Source: Bifidobacterium tissieri (GTDB lineage: Bacteria > Actinomycetota > Actinomycetes > Actinomycetales > Bifidobacteriaceae). Taken from it: a DNA stretch of 64,000 nucleotides. Location: contig NZ_MWWV01000005.1 of assembly GCF_002259645.1 (NCBI RefSeq), positions 56,908 to 120,907 on the forward strand, given 5' to 3'. A program made the position numbers and the translations under genes. Below the pieces are notes generated by a model. It had not been told where the DNA came from and searched no databases. It saw nothing but the letters and a program-made list of their open reading frames with translations. Positions 1-11,255 of this stretch are shown in pieces. The stretch's first letter is position 1. Every line of letters starts with the position of its first letter.

Positions 1-1228
1 GGCACCCGGCGGGCAGTTCGATCTCAAGGTCAGAGAAGGCCATGTCAAGGCCCAGATCGCCGGTGGGGCAGTTGGACCCGGGATGGGTGCTGCTCCAGTC
101 GGTCAGGTCGAGCTCGACGGACGAGAACGCGATATCCAGTCCGGTGCTCTGCAACGTGTCGAGATCACCGGAATAGTAGGTGCGGTCGGAGAACGTCACT
201 TCGGTGCCGTAGGTCGATCCGGCCACATAGTTCGCGCCGGGCAGGGCGACGTACGCGCACATCGAGGCGATCAGTGCCACGATCGTCAGCGGAATCAGGC
301 CTCCGGACTTGCGGCCGGTGAAACCGACGACGATCGTGATCAGGCCGAGCAGGAACGTGACCGCCAGAATCCAGAGGGACACCATCGTGATCACGTTCGG
401 CAGTTCGAAGCGGCGGACGAACGCCATCAGCGCGATGAGGCCGGCCAGCGACAGCAGGATCAGGCCGGAGACGACGCCCACCACCACCGGGCCGGCGGGC
501 TTGCGGCGGTAGATCACATTGGGCTGTGCGGGTTGCGGCGCGGTGTTGTAGTACGGGGCCGGGCCGGGCTGCGGCGTGAACGGCTGCTGCGGCATCGGAC
601 CGTAGTTCGCGCCCGGCGTGCTGGGGTTCGGATTCGGCGTGGGCATCGCAGGGCCTCCCATCGGAGTCGGGTTCGTTGAGTTGGTCGGGTTGCCGGGGTC
701 GGTCGCGCCGCCACCGAATCCTCCGAAATCGGGGCCGGGACCGGCGTCGGGATTCGGCTGACTGCCTCCGGGGTTCTTGTTCTGGTCGCGGTTGTACAGC
801 AGGATCGCGGCGACGATCAGCGCCACGAACAGCGGGATCGAAATGAACGGCACGGCGAACACACTGCCGGGGCAGCCGACGAGCATGAACAGGATCGACA
901 TCCAGAACGGCGCGGGGAACCGGCCGTTGATCAGCGCGTCCTCGGCGATGATCGTGCCGTCACGCTCGTCGGGGAGCAGAAACCATGCCAGACCGTAGAG
1001 CAGTGCGCCGAATCCGGCCGCGCAGAAGAACGCGAACCAGATGATGCGGATGATCAGCGGATCCCAGCCGAGACGGTTGGCGATCGCGCCGGATACACCA
1101 CCCACCCAGCGGTTGGTGCTGCGACGGAGCCCGAGCGAACGGACCCAGTTGAAGAACCGGCTGCCCGCCGGAGGGTTCGGATTCGGATTGGCGTACTGGT
1201 TCGGATTGAATGGATTGCTTGACGTCAT
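1..1228 (-). CDS. PspC-domain integral membrane protein (3' end outside window)
   Basis: The frame is open to the window edge, so the C-terminus is missing. The start at 1228 is chosen because GGGAG lies 9 bases upstream; an in-frame ATG at 1237 has no room for a binding site. After a Pro/Asn-rich N-terminus, residues about 34-90 match a PspC domain (RRSTNRWVGGVSGAIANRLG followed by a membrane helix ending LLPDE). A second hydrophobic segment, a Pro/Gly/Asn-rich linker, three further membrane helices and an extracellular-looking region follow. It diverges from a kinase/regulator pair. In Corynebacterium the equivalent trio (EsrI-EsrS-EsrR) senses envelope stress, with the PspC protein as inhibitor; that role is inferred here from synteny and domain content. 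Confidence 0.85.
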   Translation of the reverse strand, partial: MTSSNPFNPNQYANPNPNPPAGSRFFNWVRSLGLRRSTNRWVGGVSGAIANRLGWDPLIIRIIWFAFFCAAGFGALLYGLAWFLLPDERDGTIIAEDALINGRFPAPFWMSILFMLVGCPGSVFAVPFISIPLFVALIVAAILLYNRDQNKNPGGSQPNPDAGPGPDFGGFGGGATDPGNPTNSTNPTPMGGPAMPTPNPNPSTPGANYGPMPQQPFTPQPGPAPYYNTAPQPAQPNVIYRRKPAGPVVVGVVSGLILLSLAGLIALMAFVRRFELPNVITMVSLWILAVTFLLGLITIVVGFTGRKSGGLIPLTIVALIASMCAYVALPGANYVAGSTYGTEVTFSDRTYYSGDLDTLQSTGLDIAFSSVELDLTDWSSTHPGSNCPTGDLGLDMAFSDLEIELPAGC

Positions 1229-1505
1229 GATGCTCATCTCCCTGAGGATCCCAGAGGATCGTTCGCTCGTGATTCCTTGTTGATTCCATTCCACCGCAGA
1301 ATCGTGTCGACCGCTATGGGGGAACACCCTGAAAGAACCCTGAACCATGGGGGACGCACCCCGAATCCCCCATATCACCCCGAACGGCATTGCTACGCTG
1401 GAGTGCAGGATAACCGCGACGACACCGATCGTCGTTCCTGAATCATGACGACTCGTGATGATCATGACGGTGATCCGCAACTGAAGATATGCAAGGGGGA
1501 TGTGA

Positions 1506-2816
1506 ATGAACGGTCAGCATGGCATACCGCCGACGCAGCCGCCGACGGATCGGCAGGATCCCAGGCCATCACAGACCCCGCCAACCCCTCCGGTATTCGA
1601 TTCACCGTTGCGCCGCACCACGCTGAGTTCGCTCGTCGACGCCGCCAGCCGTGCGGCCAACGCCACCCGACCGGTCCGGCCGGCCACCATCGGTGTGGTC
1701 ATCGCGTTGATCGGCGTACTCGCCGTCGGACTGGGCGTCTGGGGGATCCTCTCCGGGCTGCCCATACAGATCGTGCTCGGCCTCGCCCTGGTATTCGTCG
1801 GCGTGGCCGTCGGATGGGCACAGATGAGCTTCATCATGGACGACCGGCTCCACCCCGAAGTCCACACCGGCAGATTCGCCGTCGTCGTGACCGCGGGCAG
1901 CATCGCCGTCACCATCGCCGGTGTCCTCGTCATGTTCAGCCTGACCATGCAATTGGGAACGCTGCTCAAAGGCGCGCTCGCAGGACTCGTCATGATCGCG
2001 GCGCTCGCCGTCATCATCGCCCCCTGGTGGATCAGCCTGATCGCCGATCTAGGTAAACAACGGGCGCAGACCGCCCGCGAGGAGCTCCGCGCCGACATCG
2101 CCGCACGACTGCATGACTCCGTGCTGCAGACGCTCGCCCTGATCCAACTGCAATCGTCGGATTCCGCCAAGGTGGCGGCGCTCGCCCGCGCACAGGAACG
2201 TGAACTGCGCGAATGGCTGTACGGCGATCCGGAATCCACCGCGGCATCCGCGGCAGCGGCGTCTTCGGGTGCGGGACCCGCTGGTATGAGCGCTGCGGCA
2301 ATGGCATCCGGGGCGGGATTTCCTAGTACCTCGCCGATCCCTCAACGGCCGGCATTCCCGTCGGCATCGTCTACGAACGCGTCCGTGACCGCGTCTATCC
2401 CGGCCGCATCCATGCGCAATGCCGCCGCTCCGGAACCGTTCTCCCGCGTACTCAAACGCGTCGTCGCCAATGTGGAGGACTCGTGCGAGCGCCCGATCGA
2501 TGTGGTGACTGTCGGCGAATGCGCGACGGTGCAGGAATTATCGTCGTTGCTCGATGCCGCCGCCGAGGCCATGACCAACGCGGCCCGGCATGGCGCTCCG
2601 CCGATCTCCGTCTATATGGAGGCGAACGATGTCAAAGTACAGGTGTTCGTGCGCGATCACGGGGACGGTTTCGACGTGAACGCATTGCCGGCCGGGCACC
2701 TTGGGGTCAAGGAGTCGATCATCGGCCGCATGCGGCGGTCTGGGGGCACGGCCGAGATCGTCTCGCGGCCCGGTTGGGGTACGGAGGTCCGTCTTTCCCA
2801 GCCGTTGCAGCGGTAA
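1506..2816 (+). CDS. Membrane sensor histidine kinase (HisKA_3 type)
   Basis: 436 residues with an AAGGGGGA ribosome site just before the ATG. The Pro-rich N-terminus is followed by four predicted membrane helices (about 60-180). A HisKA_3 dimerisation helix carries ARLHDSVLQTLALIQL near residue 203, the likely phosphorylated His. An Ala/Ser/Pro-rich linker (about 245-310) precedes an HATPase_c domain with the N-box EAMTNAARHG and the motifs DHGDGF and GWGTEV. It lies 72 bases before the response regulator on the same strand, so they form a two-component pair. Together with the divergent PspC protein it probably monitors the cell envelope. The kinase family is clear; the stimulus is inferred. 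Confidence 0.92.
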   Translation: MNGQHGIPPTQPPTDRQDPRPSQTPPTPPVFDSPLRRTTLSSLVDAASRAANATRPVRPATIGVVIALIGVLAVGLGVWGILSGLPIQIVLGLALVFVGVAVGWAQMSFIMDDRLHPEVHTGRFAVVVTAGSIAVTIAGVLVMFSLTMQLGTLLKGALAGLVMIAALAVIIAPWWISLIADLGKQRAQTAREELRADIAARLHDSVLQTLALIQLQSSDSAKVAALARAQERELREWLYGDPESTAASAAAASSGAGPAGMSAAAMASGAGFPSTSPIPQRPAFPSASSTNASVTASIPAASMRNAAAPEPFSRVLKRVVANVEDSCERPIDVVTVGECATVQELSSLLDAAAEAMTNAARHGAPPISVYMEANDVKVQVFVRDHGDGFDVNALPAGHLGVKESIIGRMRRSGGTAEIVSRPGWGTEVRLSQPLQR

Positions 2817-2888
2817 GGAAACGTGACGCGGTCCGGCGGCGCAGTAAGGTGAGGAATGATGTCGAGGAACGACAAGGAGGAACGGGGA

Positions 2889-3731
2889 ATGACGCAGTCA
2901 ATGGGGACGGATGCGGCACAGTCAAGTCGGTTGGCACAGTCGGATCAGTCGGCGCCCAAGACGACCGCAATCCAGTCGGATACGGCAGTCAAACGATCCG
3001 TGCGCATCGGCGTGGTTGATGATCATGATCTGTTTCGTGCGGGGGTGATCGCGGCCATCACCGCCGGCTCCGACGACATTGAGATCGTCGGACAGGCGGG
3101 GGACGTGCAGTCGTCGGTCCGTATGATCGCCGAAACCCGTCCTGACGTGGTGCTGCTCGACGTGCATGTGCCCGGCGGCGAGGGCGGCGGCGGATCCGAG
3201 ATCATTCTGCGTAGCATGCCGTACGCGCCGCATACCCTGTATCTGGCACTGTCCGTGTCCGATTCGCCGACCGACGTGGGCGCGGTGATCCGTGCCGGCG
3301 CCCGCGGCTATGTGACCAAGACGATCACCGCGCCGGACCTCATCGCGTCGATTCATCAGGTGGCGGAGGGCTATGCGGTGTTCAGTCCGAAGCTGGCCGG
3401 ATTCGTGCTCAATGCGCTTGGTCCGGGCAGTCCGCAGGGCGGTGTTCAGGGTGCCACGCCCGACCCGAGCGCCGACTACAACCCTTACGCACAGCCGACG
3501 CCGACTGCGGCACCGGTGCCGGACGACGACATCGATATCGACGTGCTCAGCCCGCGCGAACAGGAGGTCATGCGGCTCATCGCCCGCGGCTACTCCTACA
3601 AGGAGGTGGCCGCCGAACTGTTCATCTCGGTCAAGACCGTGGAAACGCACGTCTCCAAGGTCTTGCGGAAGCTGCAGCTCTCCAACCGCGGCGAACTCGC
3701 CCGCTGGGCCGCCTATCGTCGCATCGTCTGA
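2889..3731 (+). CDS. LuxR/NarL-family response regulator
   Basis: 280 residues from the ATG at 2889, which has GGAGG 8 bases upstream; a longer frame from 2856 lacks such a site. The receiver domain starts at RIGVVDDHDLFRAG, with the phospho-acceptor Asp in VVLLDVHVPGG and the Lys in YVTKTI. A Pro/Ala-rich linker (about 185-215) leads to a LuxR helix-turn-helix (LSPREQEVMRLIARGYSYKEVA, then SVKTVETHVSKVLRKL). It acts as a DNA-binding transcription factor and is partner of the upstream kinase. Probable targets include the divergent PspC gene, but no operator was identified. Confidence 0.93.
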   Translation: MTQSMGTDAAQSSRLAQSDQSAPKTTAIQSDTAVKRSVRIGVVDDHDLFRAGVIAAITAGSDDIEIVGQAGDVQSSVRMIAETRPDVVLLDVHVPGGEGGGGSEIILRSMPYAPHTLYLALSVSDSPTDVGAVIRAGARGYVTKTITAPDLIASIHQVAEGYAVFSPKLAGFVLNALGPGSPQGGVQGATPDPSADYNPYAQPTPTAAPVPDDDIDIDVLSPREQEVMRLIARGYSYKEVAAELFISVKTVETHVSKVLRKLQLSNRGELARWAAYRRIV

Positions 3732-5981
<2,250 letters not shown>

Positions 5982-6061
5982 TGTTCCGATAGGTTCCGCC
6001 GATGCCGCGCTCCGTCGTGCTTGACGGGGCGGCGGCTGAGGAGCCCACAATACGATATGAA

Positions 6062-6108
6062 AACGCCTGAGGGGCCGATCCTGTAATGGGATCGGACCCT
6101 CAGGCGTT
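6062..6108 (+). terminator. Hairpin terminator after leuA
   Basis: A long stem AACGCCTGAGGG...CCCTCAGGCGTT, continued by CCGATCC/GGATCGG around a 6-base loop, lies between leuA and the convergent PBP gene. It has only a weak T tract. It probably serves leuA and perhaps both directions. Confidence 0.8.
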
Positions 6109-6160
6109 AGTCGTTAGCCGTTAGGGCTGTGTGCGTAGACGTTGTGGGCATGTCTCGGGC

Positions 6161-6244
6161 ACTTGGCACTTGACGGCTGGCACTTGACGGCTGGCACTCA
6201 GTTGACTGGTTGTGAATGTTCGTTGACGTGCACAACCAGTCAAC
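6161..6244. repeat. Short tandem repeats and inverted repeat after the PBP gene
   Basis: GGCACTTGACGGCT is repeated from about 6161 to 6198. A 14-bp perfect inverted repeat (GTTGACTGGTTGTG, 6201-6214 and 6231-6244, 16-base loop) follows. The hairpin lies 33 bases beyond the stop of the minus-strand PBP gene and may terminate it. Confidence 0.6.
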
Positions 6245-6276
6245 CAATCAACGTGCACCCACAACCAGCCTCCGGA

Positions 6277-8646
6277 TCAGTTGCCGATGTTGATATCGGG
6301 AACGCTGATATTCCCGTCTCCGATTCCGGTGTTGCCGGTTCCCGTGCCACCGCCCGTTCCCGTGCCGCCGGTGTTGCCACCAGTTCCGGTACCGTTCTCG
6401 GTGCTGCCGGTTCCGGACCCGGTGCCGGTTCCCGTGCCGCCGCCCGTGCCGGTGCCACCGGTGCTGCCGGTTCCGGTGCTCGGCGTGGTTCCGGTTCCGG
6501 TGTTGCCGGTTCCCGTGCCGTTCTCAGTGCCGGTTCCCGTACCACCACTGTTCTCGGTTCCGGTGGAGGTGCCTTCACCGGTGGTGTCGGTGCTGTCGGA
6601 CTGGTTCTTGCTGGTGCTGCCGGACGACGAGCCGGACGACGAGGAGCTCTTCCTGCTGCCGGTTCCCCAGGTACCGTCGGGGCCGCCGATGGTACCGGTG
6701 TCCTTGGCGGTGGGGAAGTCCTCATCCTTGGCATCCGCCAGCGCCTGCTTCATGTACTGGGTGAACATATGCGCCGGGTATCCCGAACCGTGGCTGTAGC
6801 CGGCGAAGGTCGGGACCTCCTGTGCGGAGCCGTCGCTGCCCGGATACCAGATGGCCATGTAGGTGAGCACGGAGGGCGTGAAGCCCACGAAGCTCGCCGC
6901 CTTGCTGTCGTTTGCCGTACCGGACTTACCGGCCATGGTGATGCCGATCGACCTGGCTTCCTTACCCGTACCGGACTGGATGGTGCCGGTCATGGCCTTG
7001 GTCACCAGCGCCACGTCGTTGGCGTCGAACACGCGCTCGGACGACGTGGAGGACGTGTACAGGGCCTTGTTGCTGCCATCGGTCACCTTGTTCACGATGT
7101 GCAGCGACACCTTCTGGCCCTGATTGGCGATGGTGGAATAGCCGCGCACCATGTCGTACACGGTCAGGCCGGAGTTGCCCAGCACCGTATAGGAGTCATC
7201 GGTGATCGTGCCCTTGATACCCGCGGTCTTAGCCGTGTCGATGATCGTCTGCGAGCCGAGATGCTGCGCAAGATCCATGTACACGGTATTCACGGAGTTC
7301 GCGGTGGCCTTGTACAGATCGATGTAGCCGTAGCTCACGCCGCCGGCGTTGTTCATCGGCGTGGTGAGTCCGGGGAACGATCGCGGCGAGTTGCCGTTGA
7401 ACGTGGTGCTCAGGTTCACGTCTTTCTGCACGGTGGCGAGCAGCGCGAACGGCTTCATGGTGGATCCGACCTCGAACGTGGACTGGGTCACGTTGTTGAG
7501 GCTGTGCGTGAGGTAGTCCTCGCCCGCGTACAGCGAGATGATCGAGCCGTCCTTCGGGTTCACGCTCATGCCGCCAGCCTCAAGTCCCTCCGGCACGGTG
7601 TCGGAATTGGCCGTGGGGCTGACCACCTTGTACATCTCATCCTGCCGCGTCTTGTCGATCGTGGTGATGATCTTGTAGCCGCCGGTGTCGATGTCGGTTT
7701 CGGTGAATGCCTTGGACGCCACGAGCTCGTTGCGCACCATCTTGAGAAGGTAGCCCTTGGTGCCCTGATAGATGTTGTCGGTGGACTGCTGCACCGTGTC
7801 GGGCATCTTCGCCTCGCTCTTCTCCTGAGCGGTGATGTAGCCGTCCTCCTGCATGATGCTGAGCACGCGGTCGAAGCGCTGCTGGGCCATCGTCTGATTC
7901 ACGGCCGGATCCCAGTTGTTCGGCGAGGGGATGATGCCGGCGATCGTCGCGGCCTCGGACAGCGTGAGATCCTTCGCGTCCTTGCCGAAGTACGCCTGCG
8001 CCGCGGCCTGGATGCCGTATGCGTTGCGTCCCAGATAGATGGTGTTCATGTAGTTGCACAGCACCGTGTCCTTATCCTGGGTCTGTGCGATCTTCAGGGC
8101 CAGGAACGCCTCCTTGACCTTGCCCTTGTACGTGGTGGTTTCGCCCAGATAGTAGCGTTCCGCGTACTGTTGGGTGATGGTGGAGCCGCCCTGACGCGTG
8201 CCCTTGGTCACGTTGTTGATGAGTGCGCGGCTGATGCCCTTGATGTCGATGCCGCGGTCCGTCCAGAACGTACGGTTCTCGGATGCGACGATCGCGTTGC
8301 CCACATAGTCGGGCAGTACGGAGCAGTCGATGATGTCTCGGTTCTGCTCGGCGAACGTGCCGATCTCGGTAGTGCCGTCGGAATAATAGACGCGTGTCTT
8401 CTCCGCCAGAGCCACATCCTCCGGATTGGGGACCTTGGTGGTGATGTACATGAACGCGAACAGTCCGATTCCCGCCACGAGGCATGCGGCGATGAAGATG
8501 AGGAAGCCCTTGAGGATACGATGCTTCTTCTGCTTCTTCGGCGGCCTGTGCGAGCTATGTCGCCTGGAGGGGCGAACGGTCGATGCCGCTTCGCCGGTCG
8601 CGGCCGAAGAGCCGGATCGTATGGATCGAGGAGTCTGAGAAGCCAT
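6277..8646 (-). CDS. Class A penicillin-binding protein (transglycosylase/transpeptidase)
   Basis: Polymerises and cross-links peptidoglycan at the outer membrane face. A Lys/Arg-rich cytoplasmic N-terminus and one membrane anchor (FLIFIAACLVAGIGLFAFMYI) precede the GT51 domain, with catalytic ENRTFW and the RQGGSTITQQ motif. The transpeptidase domain has STMKPF (SxxK), SVN and KSGT. A tail of roughly 140 residues is almost only Gly, Thr, Ser and Asn repeats. The start at 8646 (MASQ) has a distant GGGGG; an in-frame ATG at 8682 would add 12 residues and has no clear binding site. It is convergent with leuA. Confidence 0.95.
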   Translation of the reverse strand: MASQTPRSIRSGSSAATGEAASTVRPSRRHSSHRPPKKQKKHRILKGFLIFIAACLVAGIGLFAFMYITTKVPNPEDVALAEKTRVYYSDGTTEIGTFAEQNRDIIDCSVLPDYVGNAIVASENRTFWTDRGIDIKGISRALINNVTKGTRQGGSTITQQYAERYYLGETTTYKGKVKEAFLALKIAQTQDKDTVLCNYMNTIYLGRNAYGIQAAAQAYFGKDAKDLTLSEAATIAGIIPSPNNWDPAVNQTMAQQRFDRVLSIMQEDGYITAQEKSEAKMPDTVQQSTDNIYQGTKGYLLKMVRNELVASKAFTETDIDTGGYKIITTIDKTRQDEMYKVVSPTANSDTVPEGLEAGGMSVNPKDGSIISLYAGEDYLTHSLNNVTQSTFEVGSTMKPFALLATVQKDVNLSTTFNGNSPRSFPGLTTPMNNAGGVSYGYIDLYKATANSVNTVYMDLAQHLGSQTIIDTAKTAGIKGTITDDSYTVLGNSGLTVYDMVRGYSTIANQGQKVSLHIVNKVTDGSNKALYTSSTSSERVFDANDVALVTKAMTGTIQSGTGKEARSIGITMAGKSGTANDSKAASFVGFTPSVLTYMAIWYPGSDGSAQEVPTFAGYSHGSGYPAHMFTQYMKQALADAKDEDFPTAKDTGTIGGPDGTWGTGSRKSSSSSGSSSGSTSKNQSDSTDTTGEGTSTGTENSGGTGTGTENGTGTGNTGTGTTPSTGTGSTGGTGTGGGTGTGTGSGTGSTENGTGTGGNTGGTGTGGGTGTGNTGIGDGNISVPDINIGN

Positions 8647-8682
8647 AAGGGTCAGGCTACCCCCGAAAACTTGCGATTTCAT

Positions 8683-8902
8683 GGCGAATTTTGGGAATGT
8701 TCATAGGATTCGTACGTTTTTCGGGCGTTTGCACGGCGTGTTTTGCCAATCGGTGTTGCGCCGGGCTGTGGAAGTTCATGGGGTATTCAATCCGCCGCGT
8801 AGCGACTGACCACTCGGTGGGCTAACGTTGGTGTGTTTAATTGCCTGTTGATCAGAATGTCAGCCGGCGTTAACCTGACGACGATGATAAGGAGTGCCGC
8901 GA
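8683..8902. other. Divergent intergenic region, no gene
   Basis: The 220 bases between the PBP and LtaS-like genes must hold both promoters. No palindromic operator, repeat or RNA structure stands out. Confidence 0.4.
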
Positions 8903-11128
8903 GTGACTGAGGTACGCGAAGAAACCGAGATGGAGGCCACCACCGGGGATACCGCCGCCGATGGCGTGATCGACTCGTCCGACGTGGACATCGCCGACTT
9001 CGACCTGCGACGACCCCGTACCAGGCCGTTCGGATGGCGGTTCTATCTCGTCTCCTTCCTCATGGTCGACATCGTCGCGGTGGGCCTGCTGCAGTGGAGC
9101 GTGTGGACGGTCGAACCGCTGCGTGGATTCGGTGGATTCATCTCCAAGATGTGGACGAGCAACGAGTATCAGTTCCTGCTTAATCTGCTGATTCTGGCGG
9201 TGGTGTATCTGATTCTGATCGTGCTGGTCAATCGGTTCTGGATCGCATCGGTGGTGTTTCTGTCAATCGTCGGGTTCTGCGCCGTCGCGGATCGGTTCAA
9301 GGTGATGGTCCGATACGAGACGATCAAGCCATCCGATCTGGGCTTCCTGAAAAGCGACGCCGGCAGCATGCTCGGGTTCATCCCCACGGGATCGTCCCGA
9401 GTATTCATGGATGCGGCCATCTTCTTCCTTGCCATGATCGTGATCGGCTATTCGCTGCATCAGCGTGACGGACGACGTGGATTCATCGATCTGCACGGTC
9501 GGGCGAAAACCGCCGTCGCGCGAGTGGTGCTCATCGTATGTCCGGGACTGTTCCTCGGTCTGTTCACCGCCGGTCTGGCCAACACCGGATCGTGGTCGTA
9601 CAACTTCGCGCAGACGCTGGGCGATTCGCCGAAGCTGTGGGATTCGGTGATCGATGCGCAGGCCAACGGCACGCTGATCGGCTTCCAGCGATTCGTCAAT
9701 CCGAAGGTCATGGACGAGCCGGCGAACTATTCGGAGAAGACGATGGCTCAGGTCGCCAAGCGGTACACGCAGGCGGCCAACGAGATCAATCAGACCCGGG
9801 AAAGCAATCTTGAGGACAGCACGGTGATCATGGTGCTGTCGGAATCGTTCTCCGATCCGACGCGAGTGCCGGGACTGGCGCTCAACAAGGATCCGATGCC
9901 GAACGTGCGCGCCATCAAGTCGCAGACCACGTCCGGTCTCATGCTGTCCGCAGGCTACGGTGGCGGTACGGCGAACATGGAGTTCATGGCGCTGACCGGT
10001 CTGTCGATGGCGAACTTCGACGCATCGCTCAGCTCCCCGTACCAGCAGCTGATCCCCAAACTCGGCTGGACGCCCACGTTCAATCAGCTGTGGAACGACG
10101 GCAAGGATTCCGAGGCGTTCCATCCGTACGAATCGTCGATGTACTCACGGTCGTCGAACTACAAGAAGTTCAAGTTCAGGCATTTCTGGACGTTGAACGA
10201 ACCGGACGTGATCGCCCACCAGTCGAAGATCGACTCGTCGCCGTATGTGAAGGATTCCGACGCCTACCAGAGCCTGCTGGAGAAGATCGACACGAGCAAA
10301 AGCCAGTTCCTGTCCGTGCTCACCATGCAGAACCATATGAGCTACGACAACTGGTATTCGAATAACGAATTCCAGGCCACGAGCACCACCGGTGATCCGC
10401 TGGGCCTCGATGAGACCACACAGATCCAGACGTATGCGAAGGGCGTGGAATACACGGACGAAGCCACCAAGGCGTTCCTCGACCAGCTTGACAACATCGA
10501 CAAGCCGATCACCGTGATCTTCTACGGGGACCATCTGCCCGGCGCATACGCGTCCGCCTCGGAAAACACCGACAATTCGGTGGCGCTGCACGAGACCGAC
10601 TACTTCATCTGGTCGAACAAGGCGTCCGGATCGCACGGCACCAAACTGCCCGATTCGACCACCGCATACACCTCGCCGAACTATTTCATGGCGCAGGCGG
10701 CCGAACACATGAACGCGAAGGTGAGCCCGTACCTGGCGTTCCTCACCCAGCTGCACGACAAGGTGCCCGCGATGGAACCGCCGGTGGTCAACAAGATCCA
10801 GAGCTGGTCGCGCATCCCCGACGGTCAGGCGCTGTACCTCGACAAGGACGGCAACCGCGTGGACATCACGCAGGCCGACAAGGCGACGCGGCAGCTGCTC
10901 GAGGACTACAGGCTCATCCAGTACGACATCACCGCCGGCAAGGGGTACCTCAAGGATCTCGACTTCATGTCGCTGCCCAAGACCGAAGCGCTGGAAGACG
11001 CCGAGGAGGCTGCCAAGCTGCCGGTGGGCACCAAGAACGCAGGCGAGGTGCCGATGGTCAACGGCAAGCTGGCCGCCGCTGCCGCCAGCCAGCAGGAGGG
11101 GCAGAACACGCAGAACTCCGCGCAGTGA
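8903..11128 (+). CDS. LtaS-like phosphoglycerol transferase / sulfatase-fold membrane protein
   Basis: 741 residues from GTG 8903, which follows AAGGAG by 8 bases; a GTG at 8894 overlaps that site. Five hydrophobic segments lie in the first 230 residues. An extracellular alkaline-phosphatase/sulfatase-fold domain follows, with VIMVLSESFSDP, a Thr-bearing GGGTANMEFMALTG (the likely nucleophile region), NHMSYDNW and FYGDHLPG. This architecture is that of lipoteichoic acid synthase and related glycerophosphotransferases, which move glycerophosphate onto surface polymers. The acceptor in this organism is unknown. It stands alone, with a bidirectional terminator shared with glf. Confidence 0.88.
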   Translation: MTEVREETEMEATTGDTAADGVIDSSDVDIADFDLRRPRTRPFGWRFYLVSFLMVDIVAVGLLQWSVWTVEPLRGFGGFISKMWTSNEYQFLLNLLILAVVYLILIVLVNRFWIASVVFLSIVGFCAVADRFKVMVRYETIKPSDLGFLKSDAGSMLGFIPTGSSRVFMDAAIFFLAMIVIGYSLHQRDGRRGFIDLHGRAKTAVARVVLIVCPGLFLGLFTAGLANTGSWSYNFAQTLGDSPKLWDSVIDAQANGTLIGFQRFVNPKVMDEPANYSEKTMAQVAKRYTQAANEINQTRESNLEDSTVIMVLSESFSDPTRVPGLALNKDPMPNVRAIKSQTTSGLMLSAGYGGGTANMEFMALTGLSMANFDASLSSPYQQLIPKLGWTPTFNQLWNDGKDSEAFHPYESSMYSRSSNYKKFKFRHFWTLNEPDVIAHQSKIDSSPYVKDSDAYQSLLEKIDTSKSQFLSVLTMQNHMSYDNWYSNNEFQATSTTGDPLGLDETTQIQTYAKGVEYTDEATKAFLDQLDNIDKPITVIFYGDHLPGAYASASENTDNSVALHETDYFIWSNKASGSHGTKLPDSTTAYTSPNYFMAQAAEHMNAKVSPYLAFLTQLHDKVPAMEPPVVNKIQSWSRIPDGQALYLDKDGNRVDITQADKATRQLLEDYRLIQYDITAGKGYLKDLDFMSLPKTEALEDAEEAAKLPVGTKNAGEVPMVNGKLAAAAASQQEGQNTQNSAQ

Positions 11129-11176
11129 GCGCGGGGTGTCGGCGTAATGGCGTCGGCATGCAACTGATATAACAGC

Positions 11177-11220
11177 AGACGGCCTTGCCGGGAGTTCGAT
11201 ATATCCCGGCAAGGCCGTCT
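11177..11220. terminator. Bidirectional hairpin terminator
   Basis: A 17-bp perfect stem (AGACGGCCTTGCCGGGA and its complement, 10-base loop) is followed by CGTTTT. It lies between the convergent LtaS-like gene and glf. Confidence 0.85.
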
Positions 11221-11255
11221 CGTTTTAGGTGTTTTAGGGGGGTCTGCGTTCTGCG

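Noticed and set aside
6142..8706. 854-codon plus-strand frame opposite the PBP gene
   Set aside because: The minus strand encodes intact PBP motifs; the plus frame is a Gly/Ala/Arg/His-rich shadow.
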